From Microbacteriaceae bacterium (GTDB taxonomy: Bacteria > Actinomycetota > Actinomycetes > Actinomycetales > Microbacteriaceae), in NCBI GenBank assembly GCA_004297935.1, contig SCRE01000014.1, positions 124,001-188,000 on the forward strand: a DNA stretch of 64,000 nucleotides, given 5' to 3'. Within the stretch, counting starts at the first letter, position 1, and each line of letters starts with the position of its first letter. Positions 51,160 through 59,233 of the stretch are shown one piece after another. The notes below the pieces were generated by a model. It saw only the letters and a program-made list of their open reading frames with translations, did not search any database and had not been told where the DNA came from. The translations under genes and the position numbers were made by a program.

Positions 51160-52524
51160 TCAGCTTTCGGTCGGGCGGTCGGATCCGTCGTCGCGCAGGA
51201 GGTCTTCGAGCGCCTGATCGACCTCGTCCAATTGCGGCTCCTCCCCGCGCGAGGCGGCCGTCAATCGTGCGACGAGTGCGGCAGGATCGTCCAAGTCATC
51301 CGCTGTCGGAAGCAGGTCGGGATGCGACCAGAGGGCGTCTCGACCGCGGTCGCCCGCGGCATCCGTCACCGCCTGCCACATCGCTGCGGCCTCGCGGAGC
51401 CGGCGCGGCCGCAGCTCCAGGCCGACCAGCGTCGCAAACGCGGACTCTGCCGGTCCACCGGATGCGCGCCGGCGCCGCACGGTCTCCGCGACGGCATCGG
51501 TCTTCGGCAGGCGCGCGCTCGCCTTCGCCGTGACGACATCGACCCAACCTTCGATCAGGGCGAGCATGGTCTCCAGCCGGCTGAGGGCAGCGAGCTGAGC
51601 GTCCGTTTTCGGCGGGATCAAGGCGCCGCTGACCATTGCCTGGCGCAGTTCCTCAGGGTTGGCCGGATCGAAGCTCTCGGCGAGTTCCTGCATCCGCTGC
51701 GTGTCGATGTGGATGCCTTTGGCGAACTCGGTGATCGAGGTCAGCAGCTGCAGCCGCAACCACTTGGCGTGCCGGAACAGCCGGGCGTGCGCGAGTTCGC
51801 GCACCGCCAGGTACAGCGCCACCTGATCGGTCGGGATGTCGAGACCGTCGCCGAACTCCGCAACGTTCTGTGGCAGAAGGGCGGCCCGGCCATCCTCGAG
51901 CAGGGGGATGCTGACATCGCCTCCGGAGACGACCTCGGCGGCGAGTTGGCCGACGACCTGGCCCAACTGCATCGCGAACAGCGTGCCGCCGACCGCACGG
52001 ACCACATTGCCGGCGCCCGCCAGCATCGCCCGCATCTCTTCCGGAGCCTGTTCCTGCAGCACCTGGGTCAGTGCGTTCGAGATACTCGTGGCCACCGGCT
52101 CAGCCAGTTGCGTCCACAGCGGCATCGTCAGGCGTACCCATTCCGGGCGGCCGATCAGAGACGGCTCCTGTACCAGCGCCGAGATGTCGGTGACCTCGTC
52201 GAGCCAGAGTGCCGCCACGTGGAAGGCTTGTTCGAGCGCGGCGCGCTGCGCATCATCCGTCGGCTTCGCGTTCTTCGCCGCGAGCTCCTTGCCCTGCTCG
52301 AGGGCGAGATTCCAGTTGATGCTGTCCGCGCCGTTGCGGATCGCGTTCTGCAGCTGCCCGAGCAGCTGCTGGAGGGCTGCCGGGTCGCTCGGCAGACCGG
52401 CGGCGCCTGCCAGTTGACTCGGGTCGATCGAGGAATTGCCCGACAGGATCTCACGCAGCATGTCCGTGAACTCGTCGTCGGCACGGAATTCGTCGTCGGC
52501 GTTGTCGGGTTCGTTGTCAACCAT
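51160..52524 (-). CDS. DUF2342 family protein (zinc-dependent metalloprotease-like)
   Basis: This 454-aa protein starts with an acidic MVDNEPDNADDEFRADDEF segment, then contains GRPEWVRLTMPLWTQLAEPVA, AMQLGQVVGQLAAEVVSGGDVSIPLL and AVRELAHARLFRHAKWLR. The last has the E-x-x-H arrangement on which the putative zinc site rests; ESFDPANPEELR follows. No protease activity is established to my knowledge. Relatives in F420-producing species are called F420-associated, but nothing here supports that. AAGAGGCGG lies 5-13 nt before the ATG. Confidence 0.85.
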   Translation of the reverse strand: MVDNEPDNADDEFRADDEFTDMLREILSGNSSIDPSQLAGAAGLPSDPAALQQLLGQLQNAIRNGADSINWNLALEQGKELAAKNAKPTDDAQRAALEQAFHVAALWLDEVTDISALVQEPSLIGRPEWVRLTMPLWTQLAEPVATSISNALTQVLQEQAPEEMRAMLAGAGNVVRAVGGTLFAMQLGQVVGQLAAEVVSGGDVSIPLLEDGRAALLPQNVAEFGDGLDIPTDQVALYLAVRELAHARLFRHAKWLRLQLLTSITEFAKGIHIDTQRMQELAESFDPANPEELRQAMVSGALIPPKTDAQLAALSRLETMLALIEGWVDVVTAKASARLPKTDAVAETVRRRRASGGPAESAFATLVGLELRPRRLREAAAMWQAVTDAAGDRGRDALWSHPDLLPTADDLDDPAALVARLTAASRGEEPQLDEVDQALEDLLRDDGSDRPTES

Positions 52525-52673
52525 GTCATCCGCCTCTTCCGTACCAGGGCAACCTCTCAGGCGCAGAATCTACGCTAACCTGTGCTGCTCGGTCGTGGAT
52601 GGGAATTGCCCTAAGCTCGTGCATCGAGGTGTCCGCCTGTCGCGAACACGTCAGCGAGGAAGGATCCGGGTAG

Positions 52674-53858
52674 GTGACGCTGTTCTCTGCTGACGACTCG
52701 GAATCCGCGGAGACGTTGCAGTGGCAACAGACGCCTCGACCGCGGATGCGCCGCCGCGTCGTCGTCGGCTGGGTTCTGCTGGCTGTGGCAATCGTCGCCG
52801 TTCTCTTGCTGAGCGTGAGCCCGGCGCCGTATGTCATCGAGCAGCCGGGGCCCGTGTTCAACACTCTGGGGTCTGACCAGCAGGTCTGGCCGAGCGAGCC
52901 GGCGGGCACAGACAAGACGAGCACAGACAAGGCGAGCACAGACAAGAAGCCGCTCATTTCGATCCCCGGGGTGAAGACATATCCCACCGCGGGCAGTCTC
53001 GACCTGCTGACGGTCAGTGTTCAAGGCAACCCGAAGCAGCTGCCGAATTGGCTCGATGTCGTCGAGGCTTGGTTTCAGCCGAGCATGGCGGTGATCCCCG
53101 TCGCTGTCGCCTACCCGCCGTCCGTCTCGGTGAATCAGCAGAACCAACAGAACGAGCAGTTGATGGTCGACTCGCAGCAGGATGCGATCGCGGCAGCGCT
53201 GGGCCGACTCGGCTACGTCTTTCCCCGGGCCGTGGCCGTCAAGCAGATCATCTCCGGCACGCCGGCCGCTGAAACGTTGAAGGTGGGCGACGAGATCAAC
53301 ACGGTCAACGGAACCGCGGTCCCGGGTGTGCAATCGCTGCGGGAGGCCCTGAAGAAGAATGGTGCAGGCAGACCGGCGACGCTCGGAATCACTCGCGATG
53401 GAAAGTTGCAAACGGTCGCGGTGACGCCGGAGGAAAGCTCAGGCGCCGTGATTCTCGGGATCGGCGCCGGAATGGACTACACGTTCCCGATCGATGTGAA
53501 GATCCAGCTCAACAACGTCGGCGGCCCGAGCGCCGGGCAGATGTTCGCACTCGGAATCATTGACAAGCTCACACCCGGCGCGCTCACCGGCGGCCAGCGT
53601 GTCGCAGGCACCGGCACGATCGACGACGAGGGGAACATCGGGCCGATCGGCGGCATCCGTCAGAAGATGTTCGGTGCGCGAGCGGCCGGCGCGCAATGGT
53701 TTCTCGCTCCCGCGTCCAACTGCGATGAGGTCACAGGCCATGTTCCGAGCGGGATCAGGGTGTTCGCTGTCAAGACGCTGAAGGACTCGCTCACGGTGCT
53801 CAAGACCATCGGCGAGAAGGGTGACCTTGCGGCACTGCCGGCCTGCCCGGCGAACTGA
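52674..53858 (+). CDS. Membrane-anchored PDZ and Lon-like (S16) protease (YlbL family)
   Basis: This 394-aa protein has one N-terminal membrane helix (about residues 28-48), an extracytoplasmic PDZ domain (AVKQIISGTPAAETLKVGDEINTVNG) and a Lon-type proteolytic domain. The Ser/Lys dyad is seen in NVGGPSAGQMFALG (Ser) and GPIGGIRQKMFGARAAG (Lys). It probably cleaves membrane or secreted substrates. Three 15-bp repeats code STDKT-STDKA-STDKK after the helix. The GTG at 52674 follows AGGAAGGA by about 10 nt. It is divergent from DUF2342. Confidence 0.92.
   Translation: MTLFSADDSESAETLQWQQTPRPRMRRRVVVGWVLLAVAIVAVLLLSVSPAPYVIEQPGPVFNTLGSDQQVWPSEPAGTDKTSTDKASTDKKPLISIPGVKTYPTAGSLDLLTVSVQGNPKQLPNWLDVVEAWFQPSMAVIPVAVAYPPSVSVNQQNQQNEQLMVDSQQDAIAAALGRLGYVFPRAVAVKQIISGTPAAETLKVGDEINTVNGTAVPGVQSLREALKKNGAGRPATLGITRDGKLQTVAVTPEESSGAVILGIGAGMDYTFPIDVKIQLNNVGGPSAGQMFALGIIDKLTPGALTGGQRVAGTGTIDDEGNIGPIGGIRQKMFGARAAGAQWFLAPASNCDEVTGHVPSGIRVFAVKTLKDSLTVLKTIGEKGDLAALPACPAN
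52906..52949 (+). repeat. In-frame 15-bp tandem repeats in the PDZ-Lon gene
   Basis: GCACAGACAAGACGA at 52906 recurs at 52921 with one change and partially at 52936. They code a charged Ser-Thr-Asp-Lys linker. Confidence 0.95.
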
Positions 53859-53963
53859 CCGAGCGGGCGGGTCAAGCGCATCCACAGGCATCGGCGCCTA
53901 GGATAGGTATTCCACGCTTGCACAGCACAGCGACCTGGACAGAACACCGATGAGGGCATACAC

Positions 53964-56912
53964 GTGACATCCACAGCAACAGCGCGGCCGAATCGGTCTC
54001 GACGGGCGGCCGTTTGGATCACTTTGGCGATCATCGTCGCCCTGTTGATCGGTTTCTTCATCTTCGCGAGCCTGTACACGGATGTGCTCTGGTACTCGCA
54101 GGTCGGTTTCCTGGAGGTGCTCACCACCCAGTGGGCCGCCGGCATTGTGCTGTTCTTCGCCGGCTTCTTAGCGATGGCACTGCCGCTGTGGTTGTCGATG
54201 CAACTCGCGTATCGATTGCGGCCGGTGTACGCCAAGCTCAGCGGTCAGTTGGATCGCTATCAGCAGGTGATCGAACCACTGCGCAAGCTGGCGATGTACG
54301 GCATCCCGATCGTCTTCGGACTGTTTTCCGGGGTTGCGACGGCCAGCCGGTGGCAGACCACGCTGATGTGGTTGAACAGCACGCCGTACGGCAAGACCGA
54401 CCCGCTGTTCCACCTGGATATCTCGTTCTACCTGTTCGATCTGCCGTTCTATCGTGGGCTGGTCGGGTTCTCCTCCGCCGTCGTCATCATCGCGTTCATC
54501 GCCACGTTGGCGACCTGCTATCTGTACGGGTCGATCCGAGTCAGTGGCCGCGAGGTGCGCATCTCGAAGGCGGCGCGCGTGCAGATCGCGGTGGTCGCCG
54601 CGATCTACCTTCTGCTTCAGGCGGTGAGCGTCTGGCTCGATCGGTACGTGACGCTGACCGACAGCAACGTGCACAACATGATCAACGGTGCCGCGTACAC
54701 CGACATCAACGCGACGATTCCGGGGCGCACGATCCTGGCCGGCATCGCGATCGTGGTGGCGGCCTTGTTCCTGCTCACCGCTTTCATCGGGCGCTGGCGT
54801 TTCCCGATGGTCGGAACGGCTCTGCTGCTGGTCTCTGTGATCGTCGTTGGGGCGCTCTACCCCTGGGGGGTGCAGCAGTTCCAGGTCGAGCCGAGCATCA
54901 AGACCATTGAGGCGCCGTACATCAGCCGATCGATCGCCGCCACGCGCGACGCCTATGGCGTGTCGAACGTGCAGGTGAAGTCGTACAACGCGATCACCGA
55001 TGCAGAGCCGGGGGCGCTGCGAAAGGATGCGAACACGACCGCCAGCATCCGCATCCTGGACCCCGCGATCGTCTCGCCGGCGTTCGGGCAGCTGCAGCAG
55101 TTCAAGCAGTACTACGGCTTCCCGCAGACGCTTTATGTCGATCGCTACACCATCGACGGCAAAGAGCAGGACACCGTGGTATCCACACGCGAGCTGCACC
55201 AATCAGGCCTCGGTGCGACGCAGAACTGGTACAACGACACGATCGTGTACACACACGGCTACGGCGTCGTGGCCGCGTATGGCAATCAGCGCACGTCAGA
55301 CGGCCAGCCGAACTTTCTCGAGTCGGGCATCCCGACCACCGGCAAACTCGGAAACTACCAGCCGCGGATCTATTTCGGCACCGACTCGCCGAAATACTCC
55401 ATCGTCGGCGCACCGAGTGGCAGCAAGCCGGTCGAGCTCGACTACCCGGCGGGCACGGGCTCCAACCAGGTGACCTATACCACCTATACCGGCAACGGCG
55501 GCCCCAAGCTCGACAACATCTTCAACAAGCTCGTTTACGCGCTGAAGTTCCAGGACCAGGAGATCCTGCTCTCGGATGCGGTCAACAAGGATTCCCAGAT
55601 CTTGTACAACAGGAACCCTGCCGCGCGTGTGCGCGCCGTCGCGCCCTACCTCACGCTGGATTCCGATCCATACCCGAGCGTGATCAACGGCCACGTGGAA
55701 TGGATCGTCGATGGCTACACCACCAGCGACGCGTACCCGTATTCCGCGCAGGGCAGCCTCAGCGATGCGATCGCCGACACGCAGACGCCGAAGCAGCTGT
55801 ACCCGATGGATGACATCAACTACATCCGCAACTCGGTCAAGGCCACCGTCGATGCCTACACCGGTAAGGTCACGCTGTACGCATGGGACACCAGCGACCC
55901 GATCCTGAAGACCTGGCAGAAGATCTTCCCCGGCACCCTGAAGCCGCTGAGCTCGATGAGCGGCGAACTGCTCAGCCATGTGCGCTACCCGGCCGACCTG
56001 TTCAAGGTGCAGCGCAGCATCCTTGGCACGTATCACGTCACCGACCCGGGGTCGTTCTTCTCCAGCGAGGACGCCTGGAAGACGCCGGAGGACCCGAACT
56101 CCGTCAACAACACCCAGCCGCCGTACTACCTGACCATGCAGATGCCGGGGCAGACCTCGCCGACGTTCTCGCTCTACTCGACCTATATCCCTGAGGCCAC
56201 GAGCGAGTCCAACCGCAGTGTGCTGCGCGGCTATCTCGCGGTCGACGCGGATGCCGGCAGCACGCCGGGCAAGGTTGCGAAAGACTACGGAACGCTGCGG
56301 ATGCTGCGCCTGCCGTCGGATGACAATGTGCCGGGCCCCGGGCAGGTGCAAGCCAATTTCGACGCGGACACGACGGTCTCGACCTACCTCAACCTGCTCA
56401 GACAAGGGTCAACCGATGTGAAGAACGGCAACCTGCTGACGTTACCCGTCGGCGGCGGACTGCTCTACGTCGAGCCGGTCTATGTGCAGTCGAAGGGAAC
56501 GACGAGTTATCCGCTGCTGCAGAAGATCCTGGTCGCGTTCGGCAACAAGATCGCGTTCGAAGACACCCTCACTCAGGCGCTCGACGTGCTGTTCGGCGGC
56601 AATTCCGGCGCGACGGCCGGTGACACCGGTGTGGCGACGAGCCCGACGAGTCCGCCGTCGACCTCGACACCCGGCGGGGGGTCCGCGGCGAACAATGCCG
56701 CTCTGCAGAAGGCGCTGGCTGACGCGCAGGCTGCGATTGCGGCTCGTCAGGCGGCGCTGAGCGCCGGCGATTGGGCGGCATACGGAACCGCGGACAAACA
56801 ACTGCAGGATGCGATCGCCGCCGCGATCGCCGCAGAGTCCTCGCCGGCAGGTTCGACGCCGACGCCGACTTCGACACCGAGCGCGACGCCGAAGCCGACC
56901 TCGACCAAGTAG
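53964..56912 (+). CDS. UPF0182 family membrane protein
   Basis: This 982-aa protein has about seven transmembrane helices in residues 15-310, including VLWYSQVGFLEVLTTQWAAGIVLFF and PLFHLDISFYLFDLPFYR. A large extracytoplasmic domain follows (LSSMSGELLSHVRYPADLFKVQRSIL, PYYLTMQMPGQTSPTFSLYSTY) and then a low-complexity Ala/Ser/Thr/Pro tail. The family is conserved in Actinobacteria and some other lineages but has no known function. The GTG at 53964 has GAGGG 7-11 nt upstream. It follows the PDZ-Lon protease in the same direction with 105 nt between, an order also seen for Rv3194c/Rv3193c, so the two may be partners. Confidence 0.92.
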   Translation: MTSTATARPNRSRRAAVWITLAIIVALLIGFFIFASLYTDVLWYSQVGFLEVLTTQWAAGIVLFFAGFLAMALPLWLSMQLAYRLRPVYAKLSGQLDRYQQVIEPLRKLAMYGIPIVFGLFSGVATASRWQTTLMWLNSTPYGKTDPLFHLDISFYLFDLPFYRGLVGFSSAVVIIAFIATLATCYLYGSIRVSGREVRISKAARVQIAVVAAIYLLLQAVSVWLDRYVTLTDSNVHNMINGAAYTDINATIPGRTILAGIAIVVAALFLLTAFIGRWRFPMVGTALLLVSVIVVGALYPWGVQQFQVEPSIKTIEAPYISRSIAATRDAYGVSNVQVKSYNAITDAEPGALRKDANTTASIRILDPAIVSPAFGQLQQFKQYYGFPQTLYVDRYTIDGKEQDTVVSTRELHQSGLGATQNWYNDTIVYTHGYGVVAAYGNQRTSDGQPNFLESGIPTTGKLGNYQPRIYFGTDSPKYSIVGAPSGSKPVELDYPAGTGSNQVTYTTYTGNGGPKLDNIFNKLVYALKFQDQEILLSDAVNKDSQILYNRNPAARVRAVAPYLTLDSDPYPSVINGHVEWIVDGYTTSDAYPYSAQGSLSDAIADTQTPKQLYPMDDINYIRNSVKATVDAYTGKVTLYAWDTSDPILKTWQKIFPGTLKPLSSMSGELLSHVRYPADLFKVQRSILGTYHVTDPGSFFSSEDAWKTPEDPNSVNNTQPPYYLTMQMPGQTSPTFSLYSTYIPEATSESNRSVLRGYLAVDADAGSTPGKVAKDYGTLRMLRLPSDDNVPGPGQVQANFDADTTVSTYLNLLRQGSTDVKNGNLLTLPVGGGLLYVEPVYVQSKGTTSYPLLQKILVAFGNKIAFEDTLTQALDVLFGGNSGATAGDTGVATSPTSPPSTSTPGGGSAANNAALQKALADAQAAIAARQAALSAGDWAAYGTADKQLQDAIAAAIAAESSPAGSTPTPTSTPSATPKPTSTK

Positions 56913-56949
56913 CTCGGATGCCGCGTTACGCGGCCCCGGCCGGTCCGAG
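56913..56949 (+). terminator. Nested hairpin after the UPF0182 gene
   Basis: GCCGCG-TTA-CGCGGC (56920-56934) is a perfect 6-bp stem. It is enclosed by CTCGGA (56913-56918) and TCCGAG (56944-56949). It begins directly after the stop codon. No T-tract follows, but this is the best terminator-like structure in the window. Confidence 0.45.
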
Positions 56950-56974
56950 GCAGGTCTGGTCGGACATCTTTTCC

Positions 56975-57005
56975 TTGACTCCGTCCGGACAGGGGTGGGT
57001 ACAGT
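56975..57005 (+). promoter_or_regulatory. Possible promoter of the DUF899 gene
   Basis: TTGACT (56975-56980) and TACAGT (57000-57005) resemble -35 and -10 boxes with a 19-bp spacer, slightly long. A 14-bp tandem repeat at 57009-57047 would lie in the 5' leader. Confidence 0.4.
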
Positions 57006-57008
57006 GTC

Positions 57009-57047
57009 CACACCGCACCGTGCACACCGCACCGTGCACACCGCACG
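57009..57047 (+). repeat. 14-bp tandem repeat in the DUF899 leader
   Basis: CACACCGCACCGTG occurs at 57009-57022 and 57023-57036, with a third partial copy at 57037-57047. It lies between the putative promoter and the ribosome binding site. Confidence 0.92.
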
Positions 57048-57096
57048 CTACATGCGCCCACTCGACGCCATGCGCATCACTGACACGGAGGAACTC

Positions 57097-57783
57097 GTGG
57101 CTACAACTGCATTACCGCCCGTCGTCGATTCCGAGACCTGGCACAGCGCCCTCGCTGAATTGCGGATCCGGGAAAAGGCCGCGACCAGGGAACTCGACGC
57201 CATCGCGGCGCAGCGTCGGCGGATGCCGATGGTGAAGCTTCCCGACTACACCCTGGAAGGCGAGGAAGGTCAGGTTCGATTGGCCGACATCTTCGAGGGC
57301 AAGTCGCAGCTGATCGTGTACAACCACATGTGGTTTCCCGGCGAAGAATGGCAGTGCCCGGGCTGCACCGGCTACACCTCGCAGTTCACTCGGCTGGAGT
57401 TCTTGGACAACTACGATGCCCGGTTTGTCATCGTCACCCAGGGTCCGATCGACGAGGCACTCGTATACAAGCGGCGCGTGGGGAACCAGATGACCTGGTA
57501 CTCCACGGCGAACAGCACGTTCGGGGCGGACGTCGGCGCGGAACCCGGCGGAGGATTCGCCGTGAATGTGTTCCTGCGCGACGCAGACACCGTCTATCGC
57601 ACCTGGCACACGAACGGCCGCGGCGTGGAACAGCTCAGCCACACGTTCCCGTTGGTCGACCTGTTGCCGTACGGCCGGCGGGAGGAGTGGCAGGATTCCC
57701 CGGCGGGCTGGCCGCAGGGGCCTACCTTCGAGAGATGGACGAGCTCGGAAGACGTCGCCAGACTCTACGGCCCCGGTGCCTAG
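57097..57783 (+). CDS. DUF899 (thioredoxin-like) family protein
   Basis: This 228-aa protein has the DUF899 pattern: LRIREKAATRELDAIAAQRRRMPMVKL, then LADIFEGKSQLIVYNHMWFPGEEWQCPGCTGYTSQF with the CPGC pair in a thioredoxin-like position, RFVIVTQGPIDEALVYKRRVG, and GVEQLSHTFPLVDLLPYGRREEW. The role is unknown; a redox or peroxide-related function is guessed from the fold. The GTG at 57097 has GGAGG 6 nt upstream; an ATG at 57070 is in frame but lacks a ribosome binding site. Confidence 0.85.
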   Translation: MATTALPPVVDSETWHSALAELRIREKAATRELDAIAAQRRRMPMVKLPDYTLEGEEGQVRLADIFEGKSQLIVYNHMWFPGEEWQCPGCTGYTSQFTRLEFLDNYDARFVIVTQGPIDEALVYKRRVGNQMTWYSTANSTFGADVGAEPGGGFAVNVFLRDADTVYRTWHTNGRGVEQLSHTFPLVDLLPYGRREEWQDSPAGWPQGPTFERWTSSEDVARLYGPGA

Positions 57784-57799
57784 GCTCGGCGGCAGAGCC
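57783..57799 (+). terminator. Hairpin at the DUF899 stop codon
   Basis: GGCTC-GGCGGCA-GAGCC starts at the last base of the stop codon. A second stem, CGCGGC-N7-GCCGCG, lies at 57832-57850. Both are in the 168-bp gap between convergent genes and may limit read-through, although neither has a T-tract. Nothing else is visible in that gap. Confidence 0.35.
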
Positions 57800-57951
57800 G
57801 GTGGGTCGCAGCTCGATTCTTGCGCGGGCGTCGCGGCGCGGTTAGCCGCGTTCGCTCGTGATGGCTGCCCGGTGCCGTCGTGTGAGTGGCCGACCGTTTG
57901 CTGCTGCTGTGTCCGCTCTGAGAACGCCCTGCCGATCAAACGCTCTGCAGA

Positions 57952-58998
57952 TCAGGAGAAGGCGGGCACCACGTGTTCAATGAAGAGCCCCAGGGAGCTT
58001 TTCTTCTGCTCATGGCTGAGACTGTTGTCGCTCCAGAGGCTGAACTCGGTCACGCCGAGTTCCTCATAGTGCTTCAGCCGTTCGATCACCTCCGCGGGCG
58101 TGCCGATCACGGCCGTCTGGTGCAGTGACTCCGGCGTGAACTCGGGGCGTTCCGCGAATTTCTCCTGCGGGCTGGGCTCGAGGAAACCGTTGACCGGGGT
58201 GGTCTTGTTGCCGAACCAGGCATCGAAGGTGCGGTAGAACTTCTGGATTCCTTCGGCCGCCGGTCGCCAGCCTTGCGGGTCGTCGGCGGCGTGCACGAAA
58301 GTGTGCCGCAGCACCATCAGGTCAGGCTTCCGGGTCACCTCAGGGTGAGCGGCGACTGCCGTCTCGAACTTCTGGACGAGGTCTTCGACCTCTTCGTCAC
58401 CTTTCATCAACGGTGTCACCATCACGTTGCAACCGTTTGCGACGGCAAAGTCGTGGGACTCGGGGCTGCGGGCGGCGACCCACATCGGCGGGCGCGGCTG
58501 TTGGATCGGTTTCGGCACGCTCGTGGATGTGGGGAACTGCCAGACCTCGCCGTCATGGGCGTAGTCTCCGGCCCAGAGCTTCTGAACGGCCGGCACGATC
58601 TCCCGCAGGTGCTTGCCGCCGTCTGCAGCGGGCAGCCCTCCGGCCATCCGGTCGAATTCGAACTGGTATGCACCGCGGGCCAGGCCGATCTCGGCGCGGC
58701 CGCCGCTGATCACGTCGAGGAGTGCCGTTTCCCCGGCGGCGCGGATCGGGTTCCAGAATGGGGCGATGACTGTTCCGGCGCCCAGTCGGATTGTGCTCGT
58801 ACGCGCCGCGAGGTAGGAGAGTTGGGGTATCGGACTGGGCGAGATCGTGTATTCCATCGAGTGGTGTTCACCGATCCACACGGTGCTGAATCCGCCGGCT
58901 TCGGCAAGAAGCGTCAACTCGGTGAGGTTTTCGAAGCATTCCTGATGGCTGACGGACTCGTCCCACCGTTCCATGTGGACGAATAGTGAAAATCTCAT
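57952..58998 (-). CDS. LLM-class flavin-dependent monooxygenase
   Basis: This luciferase-like FMNH2- or F420-dependent oxidoreductase is 348 aa. Features of the TIM-barrel family are RFSLFVHMERW at strand 1, TVWIGEHHSMEYTISPSP, TIRLGAGTVIAPFWNPIRAAGETALLDVISGGRAEIGLARGAY and PMWVAARSPESHDFAVANGCNVMVTPL. It is last in the GntR-controlled operon, its start overlapping the tautomerase stop by 4 nt. It would oxidise the pathway substrate using reduced flavin supplied by an unlinked reductase; no reductase gene is present. Confidence 0.9.
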   Translation of the reverse strand: MRFSLFVHMERWDESVSHQECFENLTELTLLAEAGGFSTVWIGEHHSMEYTISPSPIPQLSYLAARTSTIRLGAGTVIAPFWNPIRAAGETALLDVISGGRAEIGLARGAYQFEFDRMAGGLPAADGGKHLREIVPAVQKLWAGDYAHDGEVWQFPTSTSVPKPIQQPRPPMWVAARSPESHDFAVANGCNVMVTPLMKGDEEVEDLVQKFETAVAAHPEVTRKPDLMVLRHTFVHAADDPQGWRPAAEGIQKFYRTFDAWFGNKTTPVNGFLEPSPQEKFAERPEFTPESLHQTAVIGTPAEVIERLKHYEELGVTEFSLWSDNSLSHEQKKSSLGLFIEHVVPAFS

Positions 58999-59225
58999 GG
59001 GTTCCTCCTTGAATTCGTGCTGGGAGTCGCGGTTTTACGGTCCCGTTCGGCGATCGTCATGTTGCTGCGCGACCAGTGCTCCCGTTCGACTTCGCGCACG
59101 ATGACGGTGATGCTCTCCGGTGCTGCATCGACGGTGGTCTCTGCGGCGTGGTGCAGCGCATCGATGAGCGCACGCAATTGCTGTGGGCTGCGGCCGCGGG
59201 CGATCGATACGTCGATCAGTGGCAT
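58995..59225 (-). CDS. Tautomerase-family protein (4-oxalocrotonate tautomerase-like)
   Basis: This 76-aa protein starts MPLIDVSIARGRSPQQLRALIDALHHAAETTVDAAPESITVIVREVEREHW, so Pro2, the catalytic base after Met removal, is in place, and the beta-alpha-beta fold is clear. Homologues interconvert enol and keto acids in aromatic catabolism. The C-terminal 15 residues (DRKTATPSTNSRRNP) are an unusual extension. It lies 8 nt after the aldehyde dehydrogenase and overlaps the monooxygenase by 4 nt. Confidence 0.88.
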   Translation of the reverse strand: MPLIDVSIARGRSPQQLRALIDALHHAAETTVDAAPESITVIVREVEREHWSRSNMTIAERDRKTATPSTNSRRNP

Positions 59226-59233
59226 GGGTGCGC

